From assembly GCF_014648175.1 (NCBI RefSeq), contig NZ_BMQP01000020.1:62001-126000 (forward strand): 64,000 nt of DNA, written 5' to 3'. A program made the translations under genes and the position numbers. A model generated the notes under the pieces. It ran no database searches. It saw only the letters and a program-made list of their open reading frames with translations, and was not told the origin of the DNA. Positions 57,501 to 64,000 of this stretch are shown piece after piece; the stretch's first letter is position 1, and every line of letters starts with the position of its first letter. This stretch comes from Planobispora rosea (lineage in GTDB: Bacteria; Actinomycetota; Actinomycetes; Streptosporangiales; Streptosporangiaceae).

Positions 57501-57974
57501 CCGGTTCACCTCGGCCTCGGCCCACGGCTGGTCGGCGAAGTCGGAGTACGGGGTGCCGCGCCACAGGCCCAGGGCCTTCTCCAGGCCCACCCGGGCGGAG
57601 GCCGGATCGTCGCCCTCCAGGTGCTCCCCGGCGGAGCGGACCAGCGTCTCGAAGCGGAGCGCGTCGACCTGGTCGGGGGCGATGCGCAGCGCGTAGCCGG
57701 AGGCGACGGTCACCAGCAGCCGGTTGGGGCCCCCGCGCGGGCGGCCGGGCTCCAGGACCCGGCGCAGGCGGGAGATGTAGACCTGCAGGCCCGACTGGGC
57801 GCCCTTGGCGGCGTCGTCGTCCCACAGGTCGTAGAGAAGCGTGTCGACCGGCACGACCTGTCCGCGGGCGACGAGCAGCCGGGCGAGGACGGCACGCTGC
57901 CGCAGCCCGCCCAGGTCGAGCGCGTCGTCACCGGAGTACGCCTCGACCGGCCCGAGAACCCGGAACGCCACCAT
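54594..57974 (-). CDS. AfsR/SARP-type regulator with ATPase and TPR domains
   Basis: 1,126 residues. Residues 1-95 form an OmpR-like winged helix (FRVLGPVEAY, GLRQRAVLARLLVARGQVVPVDTLLYDLW). Residues 100-245 are the BTAD domain (ALRFETLV..., FADQPWAEAEVNRLTELRLVARERHADTGLRLG). The STAND/AAA-like ATPase at about 285-560 has the Walker A GDAGAGKTTL, the Walker B-like ILLTLEDLHWADD and a winged extension. The remaining 500 residues are TPR-like helical repeats. This architecture is that of AfsR and large pathway-specific activators of antibiotic clusters, yet no biosynthetic cluster lies in the window. ATG at 57974 is preferred over GTG 57986 because it abuts the conserved N-terminus. Confidence 0.9.
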   Translation of the reverse strand: MVAFRVLGPVEAYSGDDALDLGGLRQRAVLARLLVARGQVVPVDTLLYDLWDDDAAKGAQSGLQVYISRLRRVLEPGRPRGGPNRLLVTVASGYALRIAPDQVDALRFETLVRSAGEHLEGDDPASARVGLEKALGLWRGTPYSDFADQPWAEAEVNRLTELRLVARERHADTGLRLGMPAEAVPDLEALTTEHPLREEGWRLLALGLYRCGRQGDALAALRKARTILADELGIDPGPVLRKLESDILAQDPGLQLPVPQRQQRPAVVADTWPPRPTVVPVEPPPLEPEPFVGRDAELDRLVTAAGRAARFTAAVLSGDAGAGKTTLVRQLTKRLSADGWTTASGACPDSSATPPGWAWVEILRTLTALTGAGEYAPLLAPLLDDTAPVADDDQASGGFRLHRAVGGYLASVSRETPILLTLEDLHWADDQTLALLRALPSLLAGSRVLLVVTCRDSELTDQQADVLAALARLGPVRVALSGLDPKAVAELVRATCVREVDEQAVETIVERTHGNPFFVRETVRLLDAEATSGRATAAEVISGVPSGVRDVLRRRISRLPSDAQQILLQAAVIGRDVDVDVLVEVAGDEDAVVDAVEAALLAGLVTEPGPGMLRFDHDLVRDTLYSDASRLRRSRLHAAVAAAIERRNPGDVAALAHHYDAAGTTETAVKAVRYAGLAAEQAERRFAHREAATLWEQAISAFDRSGVTQTQETARERLQLTLRLIKALALCGDMAAARRRRREAMEAARPLGDLELTARVAASLAVPHKGMARDFTRTAWEIVDVAEQALVELPAAEQSLRASLLATVALELEGSATSRGEQASLEAEELARRTGDPALLATALSGRLRQSYGVTPVGERELIGRELLEVGKASGQVAVQALAHLVLMECAAASGAFAEADAHVAAAEQLARQYGLSAPAAVGAWYAGQRLMIAGDFTGAERAYREAARLTARAGMLEGRQDLPLITAFCLHLVNGRAAEMVEPLGEAHQRGAKWTLDAYAVALASAGHMRDARALLAVKTPVRPDFLYELAMIWRALAGMLLDDRERMTEAYDTLKPFADRIAGAGTGVVALWPVALTLGDLALRLGFADAVKPHYDKALEVARRVGVPRWVEAAQRSLGEGTGG

Positions 57975-58092
57975 GTCAGCCGCCACGGTATGCGGGCTTT
58001 CGAATTGCGCACAAGGTCTTTCCCAATCTGGCCTGGTATGAGCATCCCCGGGGGTGCCCGCGACGCTCTCCGGGGAGGACCCGCACGCACCC

Positions 58093-59154
58093 CTACCGGC
58101 CGACCGGCTCCTTGACGGGAGCTGAGGCTGCGCCCTCGCGCCGCCTCAGGAATGCCCACGCGCCCAGCGCCAGACCACCGAAGGGGATTTCGACAGTGTA
58201 GGTCCAGAACCCGAAGAGCAGTGCCGCGGCGGTGGCCGAATCCGACGGAGCGCCGAAGAAGACCAGTGCGCCGACCGTCCCGGCCTCCATGATCCCGGCC
58301 CCGCTCGGGGTGACCACCGCGGTGGTCAGCACCCGCGACAGGGCGAAGGCCGCGATCGACTGGGCCAGGCCCGGGTAGGCGCCGGTCGCGTGCAGGCAGC
58401 AGATCAGGATCAGCCACTGGAACCCCAGGAAGGAGACCATGCCCAGGGTGAGGCCGGGCCAGCGGCCCCGCACGACCGTCGAGGTGTCGGCGCGCAGCCG
58501 CTCCAGCGCCCCCGAGGCGGCGTGCTCGGCGGGGCGGAGCCTGCCGGGCGCCAGCCGCGCCAGGGCGTCGAGGGCGCGGCCGAGCAGGACGGCGGCGCGG
58601 TCCCAGTAGAGGGCGGCGGTCACCACGGCGACCAGGACGAGGATGGACAGGGCTCCCGCCCAGCCCGCGCTGACGACCGCCGGGTTGAGCGCCTGCCCGC
58701 TGGCGAGGAGCGCGACGATGCCCACCGCGGGCAGGATGAACCGGAACAGGGTGTTCCAGATGCCGCTGGCCAGCGTGGAGACCACGACGGCGCGGGCTGG
58801 GAAGCCCCACCCCTTGGTCATCGCGAAGGTCAGCGCGACCCCGGCCGCGCCGCCGAAGGGGAGCAGGTTGCTCACCGCGCTGCCGGCGGCGTTCAGGGTC
58901 AGGGCCTGCGGGTGGCTCAGCCCGGGCAGGGAGGCGGTCAGCACGAACGTGTAGGCCAGCAGGCTCGCCAGCCAGACGGCGGTCATCAACGCGACCGTCT
59001 GCCAGTTCAGCGCGGCGAACCGGGCGCCGATCTCGGTCCAGGAGACCGTCTTGCCGGTCAGCTCCCGCACGATCTGCGGCAGGAAGACGACGAGCGTGGC
59101 AGCCAGGCCCAGCGAGACGGCCGACAGTCCGATCTGGACCCATCTGTTCTTCAT
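58093..59154 (-). CDS. UPF0104/LPG-synthase-type membrane protein
   Basis: 353 residues with about eight membrane helices. The family signature of the lysylphosphatidylglycerol synthetase membrane part is seen in LTLNAAGSAVSNLLPFGGAAGVALTFAM and RVLTTAVVTPSGAGIMEAGTVGALVFFG. The soluble aminoacyltransferase domain of MprF is absent. Such stand-alone proteins are thought to flip or translocate lipids or glycolipids. The start is ATG at 59154. It lies 34 bp downstream of the PIG-L gene, with which it is probably co-transcribed. Confidence 0.85.
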   Translation of the reverse strand: MKNRWVQIGLSAVSLGLAATLVVFLPQIVRELTGKTVSWTEIGARFAALNWQTVALMTAVWLASLLAYTFVLTASLPGLSHPQALTLNAAGSAVSNLLPFGGAAGVALTFAMTKGWGFPARAVVVSTLASGIWNTLFRFILPAVGIVALLASGQALNPAVVSAGWAGALSILVLVAVVTAALYWDRAAVLLGRALDALARLAPGRLRPAEHAASGALERLRADTSTVVRGRWPGLTLGMVSFLGFQWLILICCLHATGAYPGLAQSIAAFALSRVLTTAVVTPSGAGIMEAGTVGALVFFGAPSDSATAAALLFGFWTYTVEIPFGGLALGAWAFLRRREGAASAPVKEPVGR

Positions 59155-59188
59155 GTAACCCCCTGGACCAAGTGTGCCGGTCCGGAGC

Positions 59189-60019
59189 TCATCCTTGGGG
59201 AGGAACTTCGAAGGGGTGCCTCAGCCTGGTGCCGGACGGCAGGCCGCGCCGGACGTACCACTCGGTGCCGAAGACCAGGCGGTAGAGGGGGTGGGGGATC
59301 TTGAGCATCACGCCCAGGGTGCGGGTGTCGGCGCCGGTGGCCTGGGTGGCGTGGGCGGCCATGCTCGCCCGCTTCTGCCGGGCGAAGCGGCGCACGTTCA
59401 CCCGGTGGGTGATCTCCCCGCCGGAGGCGTAGGCCCGCTCGAAGGCCCGTGTGTCCAGCTGCGGATAGAACCGGCCGACCAGCTTCAGGCCGCGCAGCAG
59501 CGGGTCGCGGTTGACCGTGGCCTCCAGCACGATCGGGGTTCCCGCGATCTCCGCCGCCCGGCTGCCGACCCGGTTCACCTGGACGTGGTCGGGGTGGCCG
59601 TACCCCCCGGCGGGATCGTAGATCGTCAGCAGGCCGGCCTCCTCCTCGGTGAGGATCTCGGCCAGCCGGCGGGCGGCCTCCTCGCCGTCGGCGTCGATGA
59701 AGGCGTTCGGCGGCCGGTCCTCGGCGATCCCGCCGCCGGGCGCCAGTCCCGAGTCGCCGTAACCGAGGTTGACCACCCGGGAGCAGCCCAGCGCGGCGGC
59801 GGACTTGCGCAGCTCCGCCATGCGGGCCTCGCCCAGCGCCTCGCCGGGCGAGATGTCGGCCTGCCCGCGCTCGCCGGAGGTGGCCACGACGAGGACCACC
59901 CGGTGCCCTTCGGCGGCGAGCATGGCCATGGTGCCCGCGGTCAGCAGGGCCTCATCGTCGGGATGGGCGTGGAAGAAGACTGCGGTCCCGGGGGGCCGGG
60001 ACGTCGGGGAAGCGGCCAC
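59189..60019 (-). CDS. PIG-L/LmbE-family deacetylase
   Basis: 276 residues. The zinc-binding signature AHPDDE (residues 18-23) with FFHAHPDDEALLTAGTMAML, then VVLVVATSGERG, and IYDPAGGYGHPDHVQVNRVG with the third ligand and catalytic His, match the GlcNAc-PI de-N-acetylase family (MshB, Mca and relatives). It may deacetylate a GlcNAc-linked lipid or small molecule. The GTG at 60019 has no ribosome site and a GATCAT -10-like box six bases upstream, so it may be leaderless. The following UPF0104 gene and divergent GT4 gene suggest a glycolipid pathway. Confidence 0.85.
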   Translation of the reverse strand: MAASPTSRPPGTAVFFHAHPDDEALLTAGTMAMLAAEGHRVVLVVATSGERGQADISPGEALGEARMAELRKSAAALGCSRVVNLGYGDSGLAPGGGIAEDRPPNAFIDADGEEAARRLAEILTEEEAGLLTIYDPAGGYGHPDHVQVNRVGSRAAEIAGTPIVLEATVNRDPLLRGLKLVGRFYPQLDTRAFERAYASGGEITHRVNVRRFARQKRASMAAHATQATGADTRTLGVMLKIPHPLYRLVFGTEWYVRRGLPSGTRLRHPFEVPPQG

Positions 60020-60054
60020 GCAAGCATGATCTCATGCGGGGCTACCCTGGCAGC
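60020..60054. promoter_or_regulatory. Compact bidirectional leaderless promoter
   Basis: Only 35 bp separate the divergent GTG starts. TACCCT (60043-60048) on the plus strand and GATCAT (60031-60026) on the minus strand each end six bases from their start codon, as in leaderless genes. A 14-bp palindrome GCATGA-TC-TCATGC (60024-60037) spans the middle. Confidence 0.5.
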
Positions 60055-61266
60055 GTGAGGATCCTCCACGTCAGCGACTGCTACCTCCCCCGCCTGGGCG
60101 GGATCGAGGTGCAGGTCGCCGATCTCATCCGGATGCAGCGCGAGGCGGGCCACGAAGTCGAGGTGGCGACCGCGACCCCGGGAGAACCCCTGCCGGGGGT
60201 GCACCGGATCGTCGCGAAACTCCCCTTCGACCTGCCGGTCCATCCGACGGGGACGGGGCACCTGCTCCGGCTGATGACGGCCCGGCGGCCCGACGTGGTG
60301 CACGTGCACACGGGCGCGGTCTCGCCGTTCGCCTGGATGGGCGTGCGCGCGGCGGCGCGGGCCCGGCTGCCCGTGGTCGTGACCGTGCACAGCATGTGGG
60401 ACCCGGTGACCTCCGGGGTCTACCGGGGACTGCGCCTGCTGTTCGGGTGGGAACGCTGGAAGCTCGTGGGCACCGCGGTGAGCGGGGCCGCCGCCCGCCC
60501 GATCCGCGCCGTGGCCGGTCCCGGCGTGCCGGTGCACGTGGTCTCCAACGGTCTCGACGTGCCGGGCTGGCGTCCCGCGGAGGCGCCGGTACGGCACACG
60601 CGGGGCGCCGCGGCGGCCGGGACCGTACCGGACGGCACGGCGACGGGGGAAGCGGCGGACCATGAGGCGGTGGACCATGAGGCGGTGGACCATGAGACGG
60701 CGGGCCGGGAGGCGGTGCACGTCGTGGCCGTGGGACGGCTGGCGCCGCGCAAGCACCCGATCCGCCTGCTGCGGCTGCTGAAGGAGGCCCGTGCCCGGGT
60801 GCCGTCCGAGGTGCCGCTGCGGGCCACCATCGTCGGGGACGGCCCGGCGCGGGCGCAGATGGAGCGCTACCTGCGGGCCAACGGGATGGAGGGATGGGTC
60901 TGCCTGCCCGGCCGGTACAGCCGCGAGCAGATCCGGGAGGTCCTCGCCTCGGCGGACGTGTTCGTCGCCCCCGCGCCCCGCGAGTCGTTCGGGCTGGCGG
61001 CGCTGGAGGCCAGGTCGGCCGGGGTCCCGGTGGTGGCGCGGGCGCAGAGCGGCGTGGCCGACTTCGTCCACCAGGGCAAGGAGGGCCTGCTCGGGCGGAG
61101 CTTCGACGACCTGGTGGCCGCGGTCGCCCGGCTGGCCCGTGACCGTGAGCTGCGCGAGTCGATCGCCGCGCACAACCGGGAGACCGAGCCGGTCGCCAGC
61201 TCCTGGCCCGCCGTACTGGAGGGCTTCGACCGCTGCTACGAACAGGCCCGCGCGATCAGGCGGTGA
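60055..61266 (+). CDS. GT4 family glycosyltransferase
   Basis: 403 residues, GT-B fold. RILHVSDCYLPRLGGIEVQVADLI is the N-terminal Rossmann start with the glycine-rich loop. VVSNGLDVPGW starts the linker region; VVAVGRLAPRKHP and PAPRESFGLAALEARSAGVPVVA with the EX7E motif mark the donor site. It resembles PimB/MshA-type glycosyltransferases. An Ala/His/Glu insert of tandem 15-bp units lies between the two domains. The GTG at 60055 is chosen because a -10 box lies six bases upstream; ATG at 60034 is the alternative, inside a palindrome. A hairpin at 61289-61332 follows. Confidence 0.8.
   Translation: MRILHVSDCYLPRLGGIEVQVADLIRMQREAGHEVEVATATPGEPLPGVHRIVAKLPFDLPVHPTGTGHLLRLMTARRPDVVHVHTGAVSPFAWMGVRAAARARLPVVVTVHSMWDPVTSGVYRGLRLLFGWERWKLVGTAVSGAAARPIRAVAGPGVPVHVVSNGLDVPGWRPAEAPVRHTRGAAAAGTVPDGTATGEAADHEAVDHEAVDHETAGREAVHVVAVGRLAPRKHPIRLLRLLKEARARVPSEVPLRATIVGDGPARAQMERYLRANGMEGWVCLPGRYSREQIREVLASADVFVAPAPRESFGLAALEARSAGVPVVARAQSGVADFVHQGKEGLLGRSFDDLVAAVARLARDRELRESIAAHNRETEPVASSWPAVLEGFDRCYEQARAIRR
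60658..60717. repeat. 15-bp tandem repeat inside the GT4 gene
   Basis: Two exact units GACCATGAGGCGGTG (60658-60672, 60673-60687) and two degenerate ones (60688-60702, 60703-60717) encode DHEAV-type repeats in the interdomain linker. Confidence 0.75.
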
Positions 61267-61288
61267 CCGGGGCCCGGGGAGCGGACGC

Positions 61289-61332
61289 GACCGCCGAACC
61301 GCGCTGCCCCCCCGGCAGGCGGTGCGGCGGTC
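61289..61332 (+). terminator. Hairpin after the GT4 gene
   Basis: GACCGCCG, ACCGC and CTGCC on the left pair with GGCAG, GCGGT and GCGGCGGTC on the right, with two single-base interruptions. It starts 23 bp after the GT4 stop codon. Confidence 0.65.
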
Positions 61333-61395
61333 GTGCCCGGTCGTGACTCCGCCCCACCGGAGGCACGAGATTCATGGAGTCCCGTCAGGGAGACG

Positions 61396-61427
61396 CACCG
61401 GGTCCCCGCCGTGACGCGGACCCGGTG
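61396..61427 (-). terminator. Hairpin after the small lipoprotein gene
   Basis: Perfect 10-bp arms CACCGGGTCC (61396-61405) and GGACCCGGTG (61418-61427) end 7 bp from the lipoprotein stop codon on the minus strand. Confidence 0.7.
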
Positions 61428-61433
61428 ATTCCG

Positions 61434-61826
61434 TCAGGAGCAGGCCTTGACCAGCTCGCTCTGGAGTTCCTGGGTCTTCGTGCCGAGCTCCTGGACGGCG
61501 GCCGTGGCGGAGGTCGGGTCGTTGGCGTCGATCTTCACGTTGCCGATCGCGGTGGCGAAGTTGTTGAGCGCGGTGGCCAGGTCGCCCTCGGCCTCGCCCG
61601 CCAGCTTCTTCAGGTCGGAGGCGAACTTCTGGTTGGCCTCGTTGTACTTGTTGAGGTCGCCGCCGGCGCCGGTCACGGCGGTGGTGTACTCCTGGGTGAG
61701 CTTCGTCCACGGGGCTTCGCTGCAGATGGAGGAGTTGGCGCCGGCGCCGCAGGCGGCGGTCAGGGAGAGGAGTGCGGCTCCCGCAACGGTGACGGCGATA
61801 CGGCGGGAAGAGATAAGGCGGAACAT
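61434..61826 (-). CDS. Small helical lipoprotein of unknown function
   Basis: 130 residues. A signal sequence (VTVAGAALLSLTAAC) with a lipobox LTAAC anchors the protein to the outer face of the membrane. The mature part is predicted to be mostly helical (QEYTTAVTGAGGDLNKYNEANQKFASDLKKLA, then LATALNNFATAIGNVK and a final QELGTKTQELQSELVKAC). Two cysteines (near residues 35 and 129) may be paired. I do not recognise a family; it resembles small actinobacterial lipoproteins that may bind membranes or partner proteins. The ATG is preceded by AAGG. A direct-repeat motif lies about 60 bp upstream. Confidence 0.75.
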   Translation of the reverse strand: MFRLISSRRIAVTVAGAALLSLTAACGAGANSSICSEAPWTKLTQEYTTAVTGAGGDLNKYNEANQKFASDLKKLAGEAEGDLATALNNFATAIGNVKIDANDPTSATAAVQELGTKTQELQSELVKACS

Positions 61827-61887
61827 TGCCTTGCCTTTCAGAGCAAACTGTGACGCTCAGAAGGTAGGGGGGTCCGCTTTCGGATCA

Positions 61888-61904
61888 CTTACATCGGGCT
61901 TACA
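61888..61904 (-). promoter_or_regulatory. Direct repeat of CTTACA, 11-bp period
   Basis: CTTACA occurs at 61888-61893 and 61899-61904. On the minus strand this reads TGTAAG twice in tandem, a spacing typical of OmpR/PhoP-type response-regulator sites, 62-78 bp upstream of the lipoprotein start. Confidence 0.4.
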
Positions 61905-62277
61905 AATGGGACTCGCTGTGCCGTCGCCCGGCCGGTGGGATCCGGCGCGGCGTGCGAGACCGCCCGCGCCGGTCGGAACCGGTGCGACCGGCCGTCCGTG
62001 GCCGTCCGCTCCCGTGGGGGCCGCCGCTTCCCCGTGGCTCTCGTCCCCGTCGTGACCCTCGTCCCGGTCCCGTCAGAAGGGGAGCGGCCGCCCTGAGGGC
62101 GTGCGCAGGTCGAGGGGGGCGGGCTGGCGGGGCGGCCGAGGCTTCTGCAGGATTTGAACCTTTTTCACGTCCTACTCCCGTTTGTTGGAGTTTGGGAGAG
62201 ACTACGCCATTCGGCTGCCTATTTCGTCCGTTTTTTGAGACCTCCTGTCTCAGATTCGTCTCCGGAGGCGGCCCGGA
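61905..62277. other. Non-coding stretch between two lipoprotein genes
   Basis: No convincing gene is visible. Around 62140-62240 the base composition falls well below the local GC level. This part holds an ACTCC/GGAGT hairpin (62174-62191), a T-run (62231-62236) and a TGAGAC/GTCTCA stem (62236-62252). The last probably serves as the end of the beta-propeller lipoprotein transcript. Confidence 0.4.
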
Positions 62278-63504
62278 TCACCGGCGCAGTGTGAAGCCGG
62301 CCTCCGCGTCCCCCCAGCCGACCGAGCCGACGACCCACACCGTCCCGGTGCCCGGGACCCCGGCGATGCCGGTGTGCCCGACGTCGTCGGACACGTCGTA
62401 CTGCTGGTCCTCCTCGTACGGCCGCAGCAGCGGGCCGTACCGGGCGGTCCACCGGGTCCCGTCGAAGTGGAGCAGGAGCGGCTGGCCCGAGTGGTCGGCG
62501 TCCACTCCGCTGGCCCAGACGTCGTCGCCGTCGAACGCGGTGACCCCGTGCAGCGCGCCCCGGGAGACCGGCAGCTCCGCGCGCGTCCAGCGGGAGCCGT
62601 CCCAGTGCAGGGCCAGCGGCTCGGCCGGGCGGTCGCCGTACACGTCGGGGGAGCCGGTCGCGATCTCACCCACCGCCCAGACGTCGGACGGCGAGATCTG
62701 CCAGACCCGGTTCAGCCTGCCGCCGGGGATGTCCGGGATCCGGAAGGCCTCCCACACGGTGGAGGTGCCGTGCAGGACCATCGGTCCCGACTCGTCGCCC
62801 CCGACCGCCCAGACGTGCCCGTCCTTCACGGTGATCGCCCGCAGGGTCCCGCCGCTCTGGTAGGCGTTGCGGAACTCGCCGTCGTCCCACTCCAGGACCA
62901 CCGTCCCCGACGGGGTGTTCGCGGTGAACCACGCCCGTCCGCCGGAGACCGCGACGTCGGTGAACCGGTAGTCGTGCGCGATCCCGAACGGCCGCTCCCA
63001 CGTCCACCGCCGCCCGTTCCAGCGCGCCGCGACGGCGGTCTCACCGTTGCCGACGATCCACACGTCGTCCGGGCCGCCCACGCTGACGCCCTCCACGTGG
63101 TACAGGTCCCGCTCGCCCACCGGCACCTCACGCCATCGCGTCCCGTCCCATCGGACGACGGCGGGAGACCCCTCCCGGTCCTCGGCGCTGTCCTGGTAGC
63201 CGACGGCCCACACGTCCCCGGGCCCGCCGGCCGCCACGTCCACCAGGGCGGCGCTCCCCGAGAGCCCGGGATCGGGCGCGGCCTTCCACTCCGGGGCCTG
63301 CGCGACCTCCCCGGTGGCCCGCGGGGCCGGGGTCGCGTCCTGGGCCGCGTCCTGGGCTGCGGTACGGCCCGGCGCGGTCGGGGAGGCGGACGCCGCCGTG
63401 CGCTCAGGCACCGGTGAGGGCGCCCGGGCCGCCGTGGGATCCGCGGTGCACGCCGCCAGGAGACAGACTCCGGCGGTCGCGACCGCCACCCGCATCTTCG
63501 CCAT
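62278..63504 (-). CDS. Lipoprotein with predicted beta-propeller repeats
   Basis: 408 residues. A signal peptide with lipobox LLAAC (about residue 19) is followed by a Pro/Ala-rich linker of 60-70 residues. The remainder has at least six repeats of a blade-like motif with DVWAVG, DVWIVG, HVWAVG, DVWAVG, DVWASG and TVWVVG at regular intervals, each preceded by a W-D-G-x-R-W segment. This is a six- or seven-bladed beta-propeller of the WD40/kelch-like sort on the outer membrane face. Ligand unknown. The ATG at 63504 is 9 nt from GAGGGG; ATG 63513 and 63495 are alternatives. Confidence 0.75.
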   Translation of the reverse strand: MAKMRVAVATAGVCLLAACTADPTAARAPSPVPERTAASASPTAPGRTAAQDAAQDATPAPRATGEVAQAPEWKAAPDPGLSGSAALVDVAAGGPGDVWAVGYQDSAEDREGSPAVVRWDGTRWREVPVGERDLYHVEGVSVGGPDDVWIVGNGETAVAARWNGRRWTWERPFGIAHDYRFTDVAVSGGRAWFTANTPSGTVVLEWDDGEFRNAYQSGGTLRAITVKDGHVWAVGGDESGPMVLHGTSTVWEAFRIPDIPGGRLNRVWQISPSDVWAVGEIATGSPDVYGDRPAEPLALHWDGSRWTRAELPVSRGALHGVTAFDGDDVWASGVDADHSGQPLLLHFDGTRWTARYGPLLRPYEEDQQYDVSDDVGHTGIAGVPGTGTVWVVGSVGWGDAEAGFTLRR

Positions 63505-63578
63505 CCGCCGCATCCCCTCAGCATGCCCGGGGAGGCTCTGCGGAACGGCCGGATTCCCGAGGAAAACCTGTGAGGAGG

Positions 63579-64000
63579 TCAGCGTCTGCGGGCGATCGTG
63601 ACGCCGTCGCGCACGGGCAGCATCACCGAGTCCACCCGCTCGTCGCCGGCCGTGATCTCGTTCATGCGGCGCATGGTGACGGCGTCCTCGTCCCGGCAGG
63701 CGGGGTCGAACACGCGGCCGCCGAGGAAGACGTTGTCCAGGACGACGAGGCCGCCCGGACGCAGCCGCGGGACCAGCTCCTCGTAGTAGGCGGGGTAACC
63801 GGTCTTGTCGGCGTCGATGAAGGCGAAGTCGATCTCCGGCTCGGCGGGGAACGCCCGCAGCGTCTCGATCGCCGGGGCGATCTTCAGCTCGATGCGCCCG
63901 GCCACGCCCGCGCGCTCCCAGTAACGCTGGGCGATGGAGGTCCACTCGGTGCTGACGTCGCAGGCGAGCAGGTGACCGTCCTCGGGCAGGCCGCGGGCGA
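63579..64000 (-). CDS. Class I SAM O-methyltransferase, 5' end outside window
   Basis: The frame runs to the right edge. The visible C-terminal part has the caffeoyl-CoA/catechol O-methyltransferase hallmarks: FAFIDADKTGYPAYYEELVPRLRPGGLVVLDNVFLGGRV with the metal-binding Asp, Asp-Asn pair, and TMRRMNEITAGDERVDSVMLPVRDGVTIARRR at the end. It methylates a hydroxyl, commonly in catechol-type metabolites, in a Mg-dependent manner. The divergent or neighbouring partners to the right are not visible. It is 74 bp upstream of the propeller lipoprotein on the same strand. Confidence 0.85.
   Translation of the reverse strand, partial: ARGLPEDGHLLACDVSTEWTSIAQRYWERAGVAGRIELKIAPAIETLRAFPAEPEIDFAFIDADKTGYPAYYEELVPRLRPGGLVVLDNVFLGGRVFDPACRDEDAVTMRRMNEITAGDERVDSVMLPVRDGVTIARRR

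Noticed and set aside
62140..62220. tRNA-like T-arm (GGTTCAAATCC on the minus strand near 62150) that could mark a tRNA remnant or attachment site
   Set aside because: The flanking bases do not form the rest of a T-stem or an acceptor stem, no matching 5' half is present, and there is no integrase or element nearby.
1..64000. Insertion sequences, prophage, rRNA operon or replication origin
   Set aside because: I looked for transposase and integrase motifs, terminal inverted repeats, rRNA segments and DnaA-box clusters and saw none that could be supported.

Overview
The window is high-GC DNA (about 70% by eye) with dense genes, GC-rich third codon positions, frequent GTG (and some TTG) starts and many short or absent 5' leaders. 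An L-lysine 6-aminotransferase, an F420-type oxidoreductase, an AfsR/SARP-type regulator, a MocR regulator, an NgcEFG-like aminosugar importer with DasR-type operators, roadblock proteins and eukaryotic-type Ser/Thr kinases together point to a filamentous actinobacterium. The Streptosporangiaceae (Streptosporangium/Nonomuraea type) fit best, but that placement is inference. I see no rRNA, transposase, integrase, prophage or CRISPR array, so this looks like ordinary chromosome with several accessory clusters.

Layout. 0-5.2 kb: a DUF4253 gene cut by the edge, an alpha/beta hydrolase with a palindromic operator, then a minus-strand operon of three small roadblock/LC7 proteins plus a DUF4388/winged-helix protein, and a kinase-fold DUF4032 protein. 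5.3-9.7 kb: a class II aldolase divergent from an NgcEFG-like importer, with two DasR-type palindromes between them. 9.7-22.6 kb: metabolic and cell-wall genes: pterin dehydratase, SOD-like lipoprotein, amidohydrolase, ORF12/LpqF-like serine hydrolase, an orphan sensor kinase, spermidine-synthase-like protein, PBP transpeptidase, hemolysin III, F420 oxidoreductase, M20 peptidase, lysine aminotransferase and a lone LuxR helix-turn-helix. 22.8-30.1 kb: a minus-strand run of two paralogous transmembrane Ser/Thr kinases, a pseudokinase with an extracellular domain, a DUF2510 membrane protein, oligoribonuclease and tRNA-His.

30.1-32.4 kb: a PNPOx-fold protein divergent from a MocR regulator over a shared inverted repeat. 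32.4-45.9 kb: a surface polysaccharide locus with a DegT-type aminotransferase, two paralogous FemAB/CelD-like GNAT proteins, a membrane-anchored GH39-like hydrolase, a large multispanning protein, a Wzx-like flippase, a polysaccharide deacetylase and two family 2 glycosyltransferases. Its two minus-strand transcription units share an 18-bp upstream motif, which suggests co-regulation. Directly upstream, at 46-47.6 kb, lies a membrane-tethered ECF sigma factor fused to a zinc-finger anti-sigma-like segment, then a substrate-binding/VWA fusion.

49.7-64 kb: cation-efflux-like protein, DUF4184 membrane protein, SpoU rRNA/tRNA methyltransferase, D-Ala-D-Ala carboxypeptidase, DedA protein, an unknown secreted protein, a 1,126-residue SARP/ATPase/TPR regulator, and a glycolipid-like set (GT4 glycosyltransferase divergent from a PIG-L deacetylase and a UPF0104 membrane protein over a 35-bp promoter gap). 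Two lipoproteins, one a predicted beta-propeller, and an O-methyltransferase cut by the right edge close the window. Functions come from motif recognition alone; no database search was possible.
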